This document shows, piece after piece, positions 24,585-32,539 of a stretch of DNA of 64,000 nt. The DNA comes from an uncultured Candidatus Saccharibacteria bacterium (GTDB taxonomy: Bacteria > Patescibacteriota > Saccharimonadia > Saccharimonadales > Saccharimonadaceae): the NCBI GenBank assembly GCA_937981355.1, contig CALJPD010000011.1:71501-135500 (forward strand), written 5' to 3'. A program made the translations under genes and the position numbers. The notes beneath the pieces are model-generated. The model saw nothing but the letters and a program-made list of their open reading frames with translations, did no database searches and was not told where the DNA came from. Within the stretch, counting starts at the first letter, position 1; each line of letters begins with the position of its first letter.

Positions 24585-26060
24585 ATGATTCGCTCAAAAT
24601 CTGAAGCTACACCAGATGGCTCAGTCAAAAAACCATCAGGGCATCTATCGCGCCGCGAGGCGTTAGCAGCGGCTGGCTTAGGAGCACTGAGTGCTCTACT
24701 CAGCGGCGACACCCCTCAGCCTTCTGCAGAACAGTGCCAAGACCACGAGAATGATTCATTCCAGCCGGTCGTTGTCCGACTCGGCGTTGTGGCTCTTAAT
24801 GCGGCTGGCTTCGAGCCTGGCAAGACCAACGAAGAAATATACGAAGAAGTGCGCGTCCACACTGGCCGCATCACTCACACAACTCGCGATGCATATCAGT
24901 TTCACATAACCGAGTTTGTCTGCAACACTGCGCCAGACAGCACTCGCACCAAGGAAGACGGCACGACCGAATACTATTACTCCAACGACCAAATCAAAAA
25001 AATTGCCGAAGAATACCGTGAGCAGCTAGACGTGCAGGATGGTGAGCATTCACTCATGCTGATGGCCGTTAACACAGCAGGTGTGGAGAATGATGTACTC
25101 GGCCTTGCCTTCCAGAGCACCGACGAAGACAAAGCCAAGGGCGGCAACGGCCCGATGGTGCTTGTGCTGAGCAACAAGACTGGTGGCAACGTATACAGTC
25201 ATGAGGTTGGACACGTACTCTCGAGAGATGAGAAAAACAGCGACCCCAGCAAGGAAAAGCAGTTCGGCAAAGGCATGGGGCACGAGATGGTGATGGACTG
25301 CCTCATCACTGATGCCGAGGGCAATATAACGCAGTATTGTGCTGTCGATACCATCCAGCAGCTGCTTGCTATGGGCTGCGGCCTCAGCAAGCGTGATAAG
25401 TCTGACGCTGTGAATGAATACGCCTCCCCCGTCACTGTTATGGGTAATTCTATGGTCTACACCGATGCAGATACAAAAGTGAGCCAAGTAACGAATGAGG
25501 TTACCACAACGGAGGAGCACAAACCAATCTACTCGCCCGCCGAGCTTACCTTCCTCGATTCGCGCCACCAAGTCGAGTGTACCACGTCGACCGATGGACA
25601 CTACCCGCTCTCGTATGACTTCCGCAAACGTTTCGCTCTAGCATACTCACTACCCGCTGACCACGCGCTCAAGACGATCCTCCCCAAGGCCGATACGCTG
25701 GTCTTTGCACCAATCATCGAGTATATCGATAAAGATACGCCATTTGACTCAACTGATCCAGATGCAGCCCAGCGCCGCATTGGTGTCTTTGCCACGTGGG
25801 ACAATGGCCGCGGTACGGCACTGCTAGATGTAAGCCTCTTTAACAAAATCGACTACAGCGGCGAGAAAGAGAACGTCATTTATGCCGACGAACAACTCGG
25901 CTTTGTTGCTGTCTCGGGCTACGACAAGACCGATGGTGAGTACGTGCGGACCGTTAGCCTCAGCTCGCAAGAAGGTACCACTCTGCTAGATGAGGCGCGG
26001 ACGCGCACTGCCGAGCGCAATCAGCTCCTCCTCAAGCCTAAGCAATCAAACGAGCGGTAG
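24585..26060 (+). CDS. Secreted zincin-like metallopeptidase with a twin-arginine-like signal
   Basis: 491 residues. The N-terminus has SRREALAAAGLGALSALLSG (Arg23-Arg24), resembling a Tat signal, though Sec export cannot be ruled out. A zinc-binding HEVGH lies at residues 206-210 in NVYSHEVGHVLSRDE, and a Met-turn-like segment SPVTVMGNS follows near residue 286. This is the layout of metzincins, but the usual HExxHxxGxxH third ligand is absent: Ser replaces the Gly and Asp-Glu stands where the His or Asp would be. The C-terminal 150 residues look like a beta-rich domain. TATAAT ends 9 nt before the ATG. Confidence 0.7.
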   Translation: MIRSKSEATPDGSVKKPSGHLSRREALAAAGLGALSALLSGDTPQPSAEQCQDHENDSFQPVVVRLGVVALNAAGFEPGKTNEEIYEEVRVHTGRITHTTRDAYQFHITEFVCNTAPDSTRTKEDGTTEYYYSNDQIKKIAEEYREQLDVQDGEHSLMLMAVNTAGVENDVLGLAFQSTDEDKAKGGNGPMVLVLSNKTGGNVYSHEVGHVLSRDEKNSDPSKEKQFGKGMGHEMVMDCLITDAEGNITQYCAVDTIQQLLAMGCGLSKRDKSDAVNEYASPVTVMGNSMVYTDADTKVSQVTNEVTTTEEHKPIYSPAELTFLDSRHQVECTTSTDGHYPLSYDFRKRFALAYSLPADHALKTILPKADTLVFAPIIEYIDKDTPFDSTDPDAAQRRIGVFATWDNGRGTALLDVSLFNKIDYSGEKENVIYADEQLGFVAVSGYDKTDGEYVRTVSLSSQEGTTLLDEARTRTAERNQLLLKPKQSNER

Positions 26061-26413
26061 GCTTTAGATCTACAGTCTATCTATTGCCCCATACTTATTT
26101 TTGCACACTATTACAATGAACATTCTGCTCAGATATTCATTGCTCCTCTCACTGGTCAGACGCCCATTACTACCTCCATCTTATGATCTTCATCATATCT
26201 CCACTAGCCGCTCGTGGTTGCGTCTTATATGATGAAGCGTGATCGATTGTGCTCATCATTTTGCGCTCAGCCCGAGAGACTCATCCTCAGCAGTCACCAA
26301 TGTATAGTACAAAAACTCTGAGAATATAAGTGTGATGACAGTACTAAAACACCTCACTCACCCAAAGTAAAACTTTTTGCGTTTGTACTACACTATGCTA
26401 TACTAACCAAGTT
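26061..26413. other. 353-nt intergenic region
   Basis: No gene is supported. It contains an 11-bp perfect inverted repeat (26188-26237) and, at its right end, the promoter of the VIT gene (TATACT at 26399-26404, 9 nt before the ATG). Confidence 0.5.
26188..26237. repeat. 11-bp perfect inverted repeat
   Basis: CTTCATCATAT (26188-26198) and ATATGATGAAG (26227-26237) are exact inverse complements with a 28-nt loop. No T-run follows on either strand, so it is unlikely to be a terminator. Confidence 0.6.
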
Positions 26414-26956
26414 ATGAATATGAAACCTGTCCTCAAACGTTATATTTCTGAATTTGTCTATGGTGCAGTCGATGGTACCGTCACAACCTTTGCTGTAGTA
26501 GCAGCCAGTGCTGGCGCGGGTATCTCGAGTGCAATTATCTTGGTGCTGGGCGCAGCTAACCTTATTGCCGATGGCTTCTCGATGGGTGCTAGCGCCTACC
26601 TCGCGGCCAGTGCTGAGCACGATGAGTCGGCGCGGAGTACAAGCAAACGCGCCTCACCAAAAATCATCGGCTTCATGACCTTTGCTGCCTTCGTTGTTGT
26701 TGGTAGTGTGCCTGTTATCCCCTATCTTACCCATGTGCTGGCACGCGGCTCGAGCGCGGCTCACCCTCTGCTATTTTATATCAGCTCGGGAGCTACGGCA
26801 CTCACCTTTGTAGCAATTGGCTATATCAAGGGCAAAGTTGGTGGTGAGAATCCACTTGTTGCCGCCCTGCAAACTCTCGCCCTCGGTGCTATCGCTGCTG
26901 CCCTGGCCTATGGCGCTGGAACAGTGCTCGCTGGGTGGCTTGGCGTGCAATTGTAG
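26414..26956 (+). CDS. VIT1/CCC1 family transporter
   Basis: A 180-residue protein with five membrane helices. The family start is seen as EFVYGAVDGTVTTFAVVAAS with the conserved DGTVTTFAVV, then ANLIADGFSMGASAYLA, and later helices from about residue 95 on. The Asp in VDGT and the Met in DGFSMG are typical metal-transport positions. These proteins move Fe2+ or Mn2+ out of the cytosol. It is shorter than plant VIT1 because the cytoplasmic metal-binding loop is small. Confidence 0.88.
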   Translation: MNMKPVLKRYISEFVYGAVDGTVTTFAVVAASAGAGISSAIILVLGAANLIADGFSMGASAYLAASAEHDESARSTSKRASPKIIGFMTFAAFVVVGSVPVIPYLTHVLARGSSAAHPLLFYISSGATALTFVAIGYIKGKVGGENPLVAALQTLALGAIAAALAYGAGTVLAGWLGVQL

Positions 26957-27145
26957 AGTGGCCAAGAGTCTTATTACCTTGAATCTTCGTTATGTGGCTA
27001 TTGTCTCACCATAAATTCCTTACCTTTCATAAAAATGAATATACCTATTAGATATTCATTGTCTGCATAGGAAGCTAGGTGCAGGTCATAGGTTAGAAAG
27101 GCTGCTATTGTCACGCACTATCTAGCGCTAATGTCTCCACGTATC

Positions 27146-27337
27146 TTATGACTCACTCTTTGGTAGCTGATCGATCAGCTCCAGTAGCTTTTCCCAATCA
27201 GCTCGCCGGGTGTGGTCAATATCGACATCTACTGCATGGTTGCGAATCGCCGAGAGGAGCGGCTCTGTTTCTGGCGTGATCCATGGCTGCATCTCAAGCG
27301 GATAGGCCAACTGGTCAGACATAAACTCCATCGCCAT
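27146..27337 (-). CDS. Small acidic protein, 63 residues
   Basis: MAMEFMSDQLAYPLEMQPWI is followed by an acidic tail ending LLELIDQLPKSES. It starts inside the preceding 41-codon frame. GGTGAG lies 6 nt before the ATG; an in-frame GTG 6 nt upstream is an alternative. No family is recognised. It looks like the last gene of the mutY transcript. Confidence 0.45.
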   Translation of the reverse strand: MAMEFMSDQLAYPLEMQPWITPETEPLLSAIRNHAVDVDIDHTRRADWEKLLELIDQLPKSES

Positions 27338-27440
27338 AGTCACTCACCAGTGTGTCGATCGTATACTCTCGGCGAAGCATCCGCGCCCACGTGTGACATA
27401 GCGCGATAGCCTCTGCTCGCGTGAGAGCTAACTCACTCAT
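27315..27440 (-). CDS. Small protein, 41 residues, coupled to mutY
   Basis: The ATG at 27440 overlaps the TGA of mutY (ATGA). The peptide is MSELALTRAEAIALCHTWAR and then MLRREYTIDTLVSDYGDGVY. The 4-base overlap and helical N-terminus argue for a real gene. Function is unknown. Confidence 0.5.
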   Translation of the reverse strand: MSELALTRAEAIALCHTWARMLRREYTIDTLVSDYGDGVYV

Positions 27441-28192
27441 ACAAGCCCATCCTTCCGTAGTCCATTCAGTGCAGCAGCAAAACGCGGGTCACCCTGCAGC
27501 TCCTGGGTAATGACACTCAGTGGTTGCCCCTGCGCCATGCGCCGCACAATTTCACCCCGCATCTGGCGCAGGCTGCCAGCAAAGCGCGACTGCCGCGTGT
27601 AGTGCCGGCTGGTGCCGAGCTGACCCTTGCCCGCCGCCTTCAGCTCGGCGCCGTAGTCCATCAGCGCCCAGAACCACTGGCGGGGCTGCTCTTTATCCAT
27701 CGTCTGCTCCACCAGCGCCAGCACATCCCTATCTGCCACGCGCTCCTGCCCAGCAAAAAAGTGATTAAAATACACCGTACGGATATTGGTCTCTACAAAG
27801 GCGGTTGGGAACTGGTACACATAGTTCATGATGGCTCCAGCAGTATTAACACCAACACCAGGCAATGCCACAAGGTCGGCCTGCGTCGCAATAGGTGCAC
27901 CAGCAGCAATCGCCTGTGCCGCGCTGTGTAGATATTTGGCCCGGCGATTATACCCCAAACCCTGCCATGCCTGCAGCACCGCTGGCAGCTGAGCGACCGC
28001 TAAGGCCTCGATGGTCGGGAATCGGGTAGTAAACTCGGCAAACTTAGGTAGCACCCGCGCTACCTGCGTCTGCTGCAGCATCAGCTCACTGACCAGCACA
28101 TAGTACAGCATTGGCTGGCTGCGCCACGGCATAGGGCGGTAGAGCTGCTTGGCTTTGTGCCATATCATGGCCTGAAATTGCGCTGTGTCCAT
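27437..28192 (-). CDS. mutY: A/G-specific adenine glycosylase-like protein (MutY) without Fe-S cluster
   Basis: MutY removes adenine opposite 8-oxoguanine. The first catalytic motif is intact: VSELMLQQTQV contains the general acid Glu. The helix-hairpin-helix is LPGVGVNTAGAI. In the next motif FVETNIRTV a Glu occupies the position of the usual catalytic Asp (VDGNVKRV-like in E. coli). The C-terminus has no CX6CX2CX5C cluster and no 8-oxoG recognition domain, and the protein is only 251 residues. A TATACT -10 ends 7 nt before the ATG. The Asp-to-Glu change may be lineage-specific. Confidence 0.85.
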   Translation of the reverse strand: MDTAQFQAMIWHKAKQLYRPMPWRSQPMLYYVLVSELMLQQTQVARVLPKFAEFTTRFPTIEALAVAQLPAVLQAWQGLGYNRRAKYLHSAAQAIAAGAPIATQADLVALPGVGVNTAGAIMNYVYQFPTAFVETNIRTVYFNHFFAGQERVADRDVLALVEQTMDKEQPRQWFWALMDYGAELKAAGKGQLGTSRHYTRQSRFAGSLRQMRGEIVRRMAQGQPLSVITQELQGDPRFAAALNGLRKDGLV

Positions 28193-28213
28193 AGAGTATA
28201 GTATACTAAAAGG
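28193..28213. promoter_or_regulatory. Shared palindromic -10 for divergent mutY and small membrane gene
   Basis: The palindrome AGTATACT (28200-28207) provides TATACT on both strands. It ends 7 nt before the mutY ATG on the minus strand and exactly 6 nt before the ATG at 28214 on the plus strand. Only 21 bp separate the two start codons. Confidence 0.6.
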
Positions 28214-28387
28214 ATGAAACTATCTCGACTTATTCTCACAATCGCTATTGTCATTATTGCCGCATGGCTGCTTGGTGCAGCACTAAAGCTGGCCGCATGG
28301 ATCATCAACGGACTACTCTCGCTCGCAGCAATCGTCGTCATTATCTGGCTTATTATGATGTTTATCGAGAGCCGTAAGCAGAAATAA
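28214..28387 (+). CDS. Small membrane protein, 57 residues
   Basis: MKLSRLILTIAIVIIAAWLL opens the first membrane helix, a second follows (LLSLAAIVVIIWLIMMFI), and the protein ends in ESRKQK. It resembles short two-helix membrane proteins common in this lineage and is annotated elsewhere only as hypothetical. The promoter lies directly upstream without space for a ribosome site. A hairpin terminator follows at 28442. Confidence 0.65.
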   Translation: MKLSRLILTIAIVIIAAWLLGAALKLAAWIINGLLSLAAIVVIIWLIMMFIESRKQK

Positions 28388-28441
28388 TTTTCTGAGCTGC
28401 GCCGCTCTGTTGCATTAGCTTTATTATGATAACTTAGCCAA

Positions 28442-28465
28442 GAACAGCTGGCGCTGTTCATTTTG
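28442..28465 (+). terminator. Intrinsic terminator
   Basis: GAACAGC and GCTGTTC form a 7-bp stem with a TGGC loop, followed by ATTTTG. It ends the small membrane protein gene. Confidence 0.65.
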
Positions 28466-28721
28466 TAAATATCCCCTTCTTCGTCTTCGCTATGCTCTTG
28501 TGCGAGGTGATACAGTATGTAAGAGCTGCGCGTCATTTTCCTTTAGCCCTATGTAAAAAGTTTGGTTTTTATCCCACTTCCATAGGGTGTTTTCTTGTAA
28601 AGTGAGAGTAATATAGGGTACTAGTATAGCAATACATCACTTGATGTATACGCACACTCTACCTCTGTTACTATGTTTTCACTCGTCGACCATACCTAGC
28701 TCATGCGCTATACTAAGAACA
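28466..28721. other. Intergenic spacer
   Basis: No gene is supported. A CCCTATG/CATAGGG inverted repeat lies near 28542-28586, and the right end carries TATACT, 7 nt before the ATG at 28722. Confidence 0.4.
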
Positions 28722-28988
28722 ATGGATGATGAACTATATCTTGATGAAGTCGTGGAGGTGGTAGCGATTTTTCGGCGTGGGCACCAGCCATGTCAGCCAG
28801 TCAAATTTCGACGCGGCAATGGCCAGGAAGTGACGATCAGGCGAATCGGCCTAGGCTTCGAGCATCAGCGCGGTGCACGTACGGTGCATATCTTCGATGT
28901 GACAGATGAGCAGGCTGATTACCGCCTCGAGTTTGACAGTATTACACTGGTATGGCGGCTCACACGAGAGGCCGATCATGTCTCATAG
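28722..28988 (+). CDS. Small DUF6504-like protein preceding DNA polymerase IV
   Basis: 88 residues. The sequence runs VEVVAIFRRGHQPCQPVKFR, then VTIRRIGLGFEH, and ends FDSITLVWRLTREADHVS. The layout (Pro-containing strand, an Arg-rich turn, a Val-X-X-Ile strand, then a C-terminal DSxTxxW strand) resembles the small DUF6504-type proteins that accompany Y-family polymerases in Actinobacteria. It overlaps the polymerase start by 11 nt, so the two are co-translated. The family match is from memory and moderate. Confidence 0.6.
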   Translation: MDDELYLDEVVEVVAIFRRGHQPCQPVKFRRGNGQEVTIRRIGLGFEHQRGARTVHIFDVTDEQADYRLEFDSITLVWRLTREADHVS

Positions 28989-30210
28989 CAATATCAATCC
29001 CGCCCCACCACTGATGATGCATATCGATCTTAATAGCTGCTTTGCCACGATCGAGCAGCAATCTCGGCCGTTACTCCGCCACCGACCAGTTGTTATTGTT
29101 AATCGGCGTAACCAGCATGCGACTATCGTCACTGCAAGCTACGAAGCCAAAGCACGTGGTGTCCATACTGGCATGCGCCTGCCTGCGGCGCGGCTACTTT
29201 GCCCCGATATTGTTCCGCTAGAAAGCGATCCACCCAAGTATCGCTATGTCTACCACCGACTTGCAACCATCCTCAGCGACTACTCACCCAGTGCCACCAT
29301 GAAAAGCATTGATGAAGGGGTGATCGACCTAAGCCAAAGCCCACCTGACATCCGAGCACGCGGCGCACTGGCGATTGGCCAGGAGATCAAGCAGCGCCTC
29401 CGTAGCGAGGTTGGCGACTACATGCGCTGCAATGTTGGCATTGGCACCAACCGCTGGCTAGCTAAGATTGCTGCCGGTATCAATAAGCCTGACGGCCTGA
29501 CTTGCATTACTGCAGATAATCTCCACGCAGTACTCGCTACGCTATCGCTCGAAGACCTCACCGGTATTGCCACTGGCTACAGCAAGCGCCTCCACCAGGT
29601 TGGTATCCAGACACCACTGGACTTTCTGGCTGCAGACGAAGCAACGCTCGAGCACATGGTGTTTCATGGCAAGCCAGGACGCGACTGGTATAAGCGGCTG
29701 CGCGGTTGGGAGGTAGATAGTGATGAGCGCCCGCTTAAGACAGTCGGGCGACAGTTCGTCCTTGATCAGCCAAACCTCAATTACGATCAAGTCTTGCGCC
29801 GCTTCCACGTTCTATGCGAAGACATCGCGGCTGCGCTCCGGCAGCAATACGTGCGTGCCCGTGGTGTGCGCCTCTATGCCAAAAGTTATCAAACAGGCCG
29901 CTGGCACAACCACGAGCGCCGCGAGCATCCACTATGTGATGGCACCACGCTCTTTCATATCGTCAAGCGACTCACCCAGTCGATGCCGCTGCCCGCCTAT
30001 GAGATTGGCATGTCGTGTTATCTTCTTACGAGCGAGACAGACGCACAGCTCGCACTCTTCGACGACCCATCAGCTCGCCACGCTCTCACTGCTGCAATCG
30101 ACGAGATCAACCAATTCTACGGCCCACACACCGTCCAGCCAGCCGATACTCTCGGCATTGCCACGCAGATGAAGCGCAAAATACCATTTGGTAGCGTGCG
30201 GTATTTATGA
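28978..30210 (+). CDS. dinB: DNA polymerase IV-like Y-family polymerase
   Basis: A 410-residue translesion polymerase. Catalytic acids are visible in MHIDLNSCFATIEQQ and SIDEGVIDL. VTASYEAKARGVHTGMRLP is the conserved fingers segment, GIGTNRWLAKIAAGINKPDG is the palm signature, and the little-finger domain starts near residue 240. The last part has no clear beta-clamp peptide. The ATG at 28978 overlaps the upstream small gene by 11 nt, and the stop overlaps the converging IMPase gene by 6 nt. Confidence 0.9.
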   Translation: MSHSNINPAPPLMMHIDLNSCFATIEQQSRPLLRHRPVVIVNRRNQHATIVTASYEAKARGVHTGMRLPAARLLCPDIVPLESDPPKYRYVYHRLATILSDYSPSATMKSIDEGVIDLSQSPPDIRARGALAIGQEIKQRLRSEVGDYMRCNVGIGTNRWLAKIAAGINKPDGLTCITADNLHAVLATLSLEDLTGIATGYSKRLHQVGIQTPLDFLAADEATLEHMVFHGKPGRDWYKRLRGWEVDSDERPLKTVGRQFVLDQPNLNYDQVLRRFHVLCEDIAAALRQQYVRARGVRLYAKSYQTGRWHNHERREHPLCDGTTLFHIVKRLTQSMPLPAYEIGMSCYLLTSETDAQLALFDDPSARHALTAAIDEINQFYGPHTVQPADTLGIATQMKRKIPFGSVRYL

Positions 30211-30978
30211 GCACTCATCGTGCACTATTGCCATCAGCTCATCGTGCACGACACCATTAGACACAAGCGCACCACAAAATGGCTGCGCATAATTAAGCGG
30301 CTGGCCCGATATACTCGTCATCTTACCACCAGCCTCCTCAACAATAACGTGCACTGCTGCCATATCATACGCATTCACCTTCTCGGCATAATACCCAACG
30401 AAGCGCCCCTCAGCCACGCGAACACTCTTGGCTACTGCGCCACTAATGCTTGCTGTGCTCACCATGCGTTCGATCAGCTTATCATAATATTCATGGCGGC
30501 GAATATTTGCATAGCTACACGACGCAGCAAAGATCCCCTCTGTAAGTGTCTGGTGATTCACCTGCAGCCGCGTACCGTTGCAAAAGGCACCATGGCCACG
30601 CACTGCCCAGTAGAGCCGATCTGTCATTGGTTCATAGCCAACACCGACGGTTGGCACGCCATCAACTACCAGTGCGAGCGAAAACATTGCTGTGGGCACA
30701 CCCCAGGTAAAGGCCTTTGTGCCGTCGACTGGGTCGCACAGCCACTTCCGCCCGAGGCCATAGCCCGTCGTGCTCTCCTCTTCGCCAATGACGCCATCGT
30801 CTGGGAAGGTCTCGTGAAGGCGTTGGATCACCAGCGAGTTGATTGTTGTATCGGCAATTGTCACTGGCGTGCCATCCGCCTTGGTCTGGCGCTGTTGGTC
30901 GCCATCAAAATAGCGGCGCATAATATCGCCCGCCTCGCGAGCAATCCGCTGCGCGGTATGAAGTTCTTGTTCGTACAT
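30205..30978 (-). CDS. Inositol monophosphatase family protein
   Basis: 257 residues of the Mg2+-dependent, Li+-sensitive phosphatase fold. Metal motifs are GEEES, WLCDPVDGTKAF and, late in the protein, NAYDMAAVHVIVEEAGG (a Tyr-Asp in place of Trp-Asp). Substrates may be inositol phosphates, 3'-phosphoadenosine 5'-phosphate or another sugar phosphate. TATACT ends 7 nt before the ATG at 30978; an ATG 6 nt upstream would sit inside the transcript-start region. Confidence 0.88.
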   Translation of the reverse strand: MYEQELHTAQRIAREAGDIMRRYFDGDQQRQTKADGTPVTIADTTINSLVIQRLHETFPDDGVIGEEESTTGYGLGRKWLCDPVDGTKAFTWGVPTAMFSLALVVDGVPTVGVGYEPMTDRLYWAVRGHGAFCNGTRLQVNHQTLTEGIFAASCSYANIRRHEYYDKLIERMVSTASISGAVAKSVRVAEGRFVGYYAEKVNAYDMAAVHVIVEEAGGKMTSISGQPLNYAQPFCGALVSNGVVHDELMAIVHDECS

Positions 30979-31184
30979 GCTCATCAGTATATACCGTTGG
31001 CTCTTGTGAGTGCAATGCTTAGGCGCTTCATTGCTATAACTGAGGGGTAAAGCCACTTGATCTCTTACTAACAGAGCCAAAATATATCGAGTAAAAAAAG
31101 AAATCACTCTCCCTTGCCATTACTATACACTCGGTGTATAGTAAAGAGTATCATTACTAATAATAGCTAAAGGAGGATATAGCA

Positions 31185-32129
31185 ATGGCGAAAAAGCTTC
31201 TGAAAATTCTGGGTATCATCATAGCAATACTCTTGGTGTGCTTTGTGCTGTTTGTGCTTTATATGAACTATCTCAACCAAAGTATTACTGGCGATGACGG
31301 TGTGGCGAAGGATTATGCTGCGAAATTGAACCCTAGTGGCACATTAGAGCAGCGTTATACTAAGCCAGGCCCCTACCATGTTGCGCACCACACTCATCAC
31401 AGCGATAACGCAGCCATCAAAGAGTATCATATCTACACCCCACAGCGCACCGCTCCGGGCCAAACCTTCCCACTTGTGCTAATGGTCAATGGAACCGCTA
31501 CACCTGCGTCTACTTATGCGCCAATCTTCGAGCATTTGGCTAGCTGGGGTTTTGTTGTCATTGGCAATGAGGATGGCTGGACAGGCACTGGCGCAACGAC
31601 ATCGACCATGCTTGATACTGCGCTAGAGCTCAACACTGCCGAGAGCAGCCCTATCAAGGGATTTGTCAATACGAGCAAGATCGGCATCACCGGGCATTCC
31701 CAAGGCGGAGCCGGTGCTATCAATGCCGCGACAAAATATAGCAATAGTAACCGCTATACCTCTCTCTACACTGCTAGCGCTGTTGGCCATGGCACCGCAA
31801 ACGGCAACAACTGGCACTACGACACCAGCAAGCTCAAGACAGCCACCTATATGATGGCTGGCACTGGCCCAAGCGACAACCTCGCCATTAGCCCACTGGG
31901 CGACTTACAGCAGAATTTCCGCGCTCTTAATACAGACAAACCAAGCGTCATCGCGCGGCGCAAGACCGTTGGCCACAAAGATGTACTGGAATATGGCGAT
32001 GCCTACATGACTGCCTGGTTCCTCTGGACGCTGAGCGATAACGCCGAAGCAAAAGCAGTCTTCGCTGGTGACAACGCCGAGCTCCGGCACAACAACGACT
32101 GGCAGGATATCGAGACAAAGCACGTATAA
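31185..32129 (+). CDS. Membrane-anchored alpha/beta hydrolase
   Basis: 314 residues. An N-terminal signal anchor (KKLLKILGIIIAILLVCFVL) puts the catalytic part outside the cell. The nucleophile elbow is GITGHSQGGAGA, a VGHKD motif near residue 264 may supply the His, and VMNGT-type oxyanion residues lie in LVLMVNGTATP. This resembles the dienelactone hydrolase, cutinase-like and PET-hydrolase-like group. The role is probably ester hydrolysis at the cell surface. AAAGGAGG precedes the ATG. Confidence 0.85.
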   Translation: MAKKLLKILGIIIAILLVCFVLFVLYMNYLNQSITGDDGVAKDYAAKLNPSGTLEQRYTKPGPYHVAHHTHHSDNAAIKEYHIYTPQRTAPGQTFPLVLMVNGTATPASTYAPIFEHLASWGFVVIGNEDGWTGTGATTSTMLDTALELNTAESSPIKGFVNTSKIGITGHSQGGAGAINAATKYSNSNRYTSLYTASAVGHGTANGNNWHYDTSKLKTATYMMAGTGPSDNLAISPLGDLQQNFRALNTDKPSVIARRKTVGHKDVLEYGDAYMTAWFLWTLSDNAEAKAVFAGDNAELRHNNDWQDIETKHV

Positions 32130-32139
32130 TAAAACTTAC

Positions 32140-32170
32140 GCTACGCTAGCTCATAAACGGCTAGCGTAGC
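32140..32170 (-). terminator. Intrinsic terminator between convergent genes
   Basis: GCTACGCTAGC and GCTAGCGTAGC form an 11-bp stem. On the minus strand, GTAAGTTTTATTAT follows, so it mainly ends the 32179-32517 gene. Confidence 0.7.
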
Positions 32171-32178
32171 TCCATTGC

Positions 32179-32517
32179 TTATTGCTGCTTTTGGTCTTCC
32201 TGACGTAGTGCTCGCAAAACCCTCTCTTCTTCGCCTGGTGCAAATACCGTCATCGTCCCACCAATCACATAAATAGGCGTCGTCTCGCTGATATTCGGGA
32301 TAATCCCATCAGTTTCTGACAAATCATAGGTTGCATTATCATCAAACACAGTGAAACGGGTGATTCGGTCTCCAGGCTTCCAATAGCTGTCCTTAACGCG
32401 GTTAAGTGCCCATTTAATCGCGCCTACACCAAGTGATCGAACCCCTTCTTTCATTCTCTCTAAAAAGTCAGGGTGCTCTTCAAATTTTTGCGGTAAAGTG
32501 TCGTGTATTCTTGTCAT
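32179..32517 (-). CDS. Hypothetical protein, 112 residues
   Basis: A soluble protein starting MTRIHDTLPQKFEEHPDFLE with a beta-rich middle (DRITRFTVFDDNATYDL) and SETTPIYVIGGTMTVFAPGE. No motif is recognised. It has TATAAT ending 10 nt before the ATG. Confidence 0.55.
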   Translation of the reverse strand: MTRIHDTLPQKFEEHPDFLERMKEGVRSLGVGAIKWALNRVKDSYWKPGDRITRFTVFDDNATYDLSETDGIIPNISETTPIYVIGGTMTVFAPGEEERVLRALRQEDQKQQ

Positions 32518-32539
32518 AATTACCTATATTATACCATAG

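Noticed and set aside
28165..28536. Minus-strand frame of 123 codons opposite the small membrane protein gene
   Set aside because: It has a weak ribosome site but overlaps the mutY start and lies antisense to a better supported gene.
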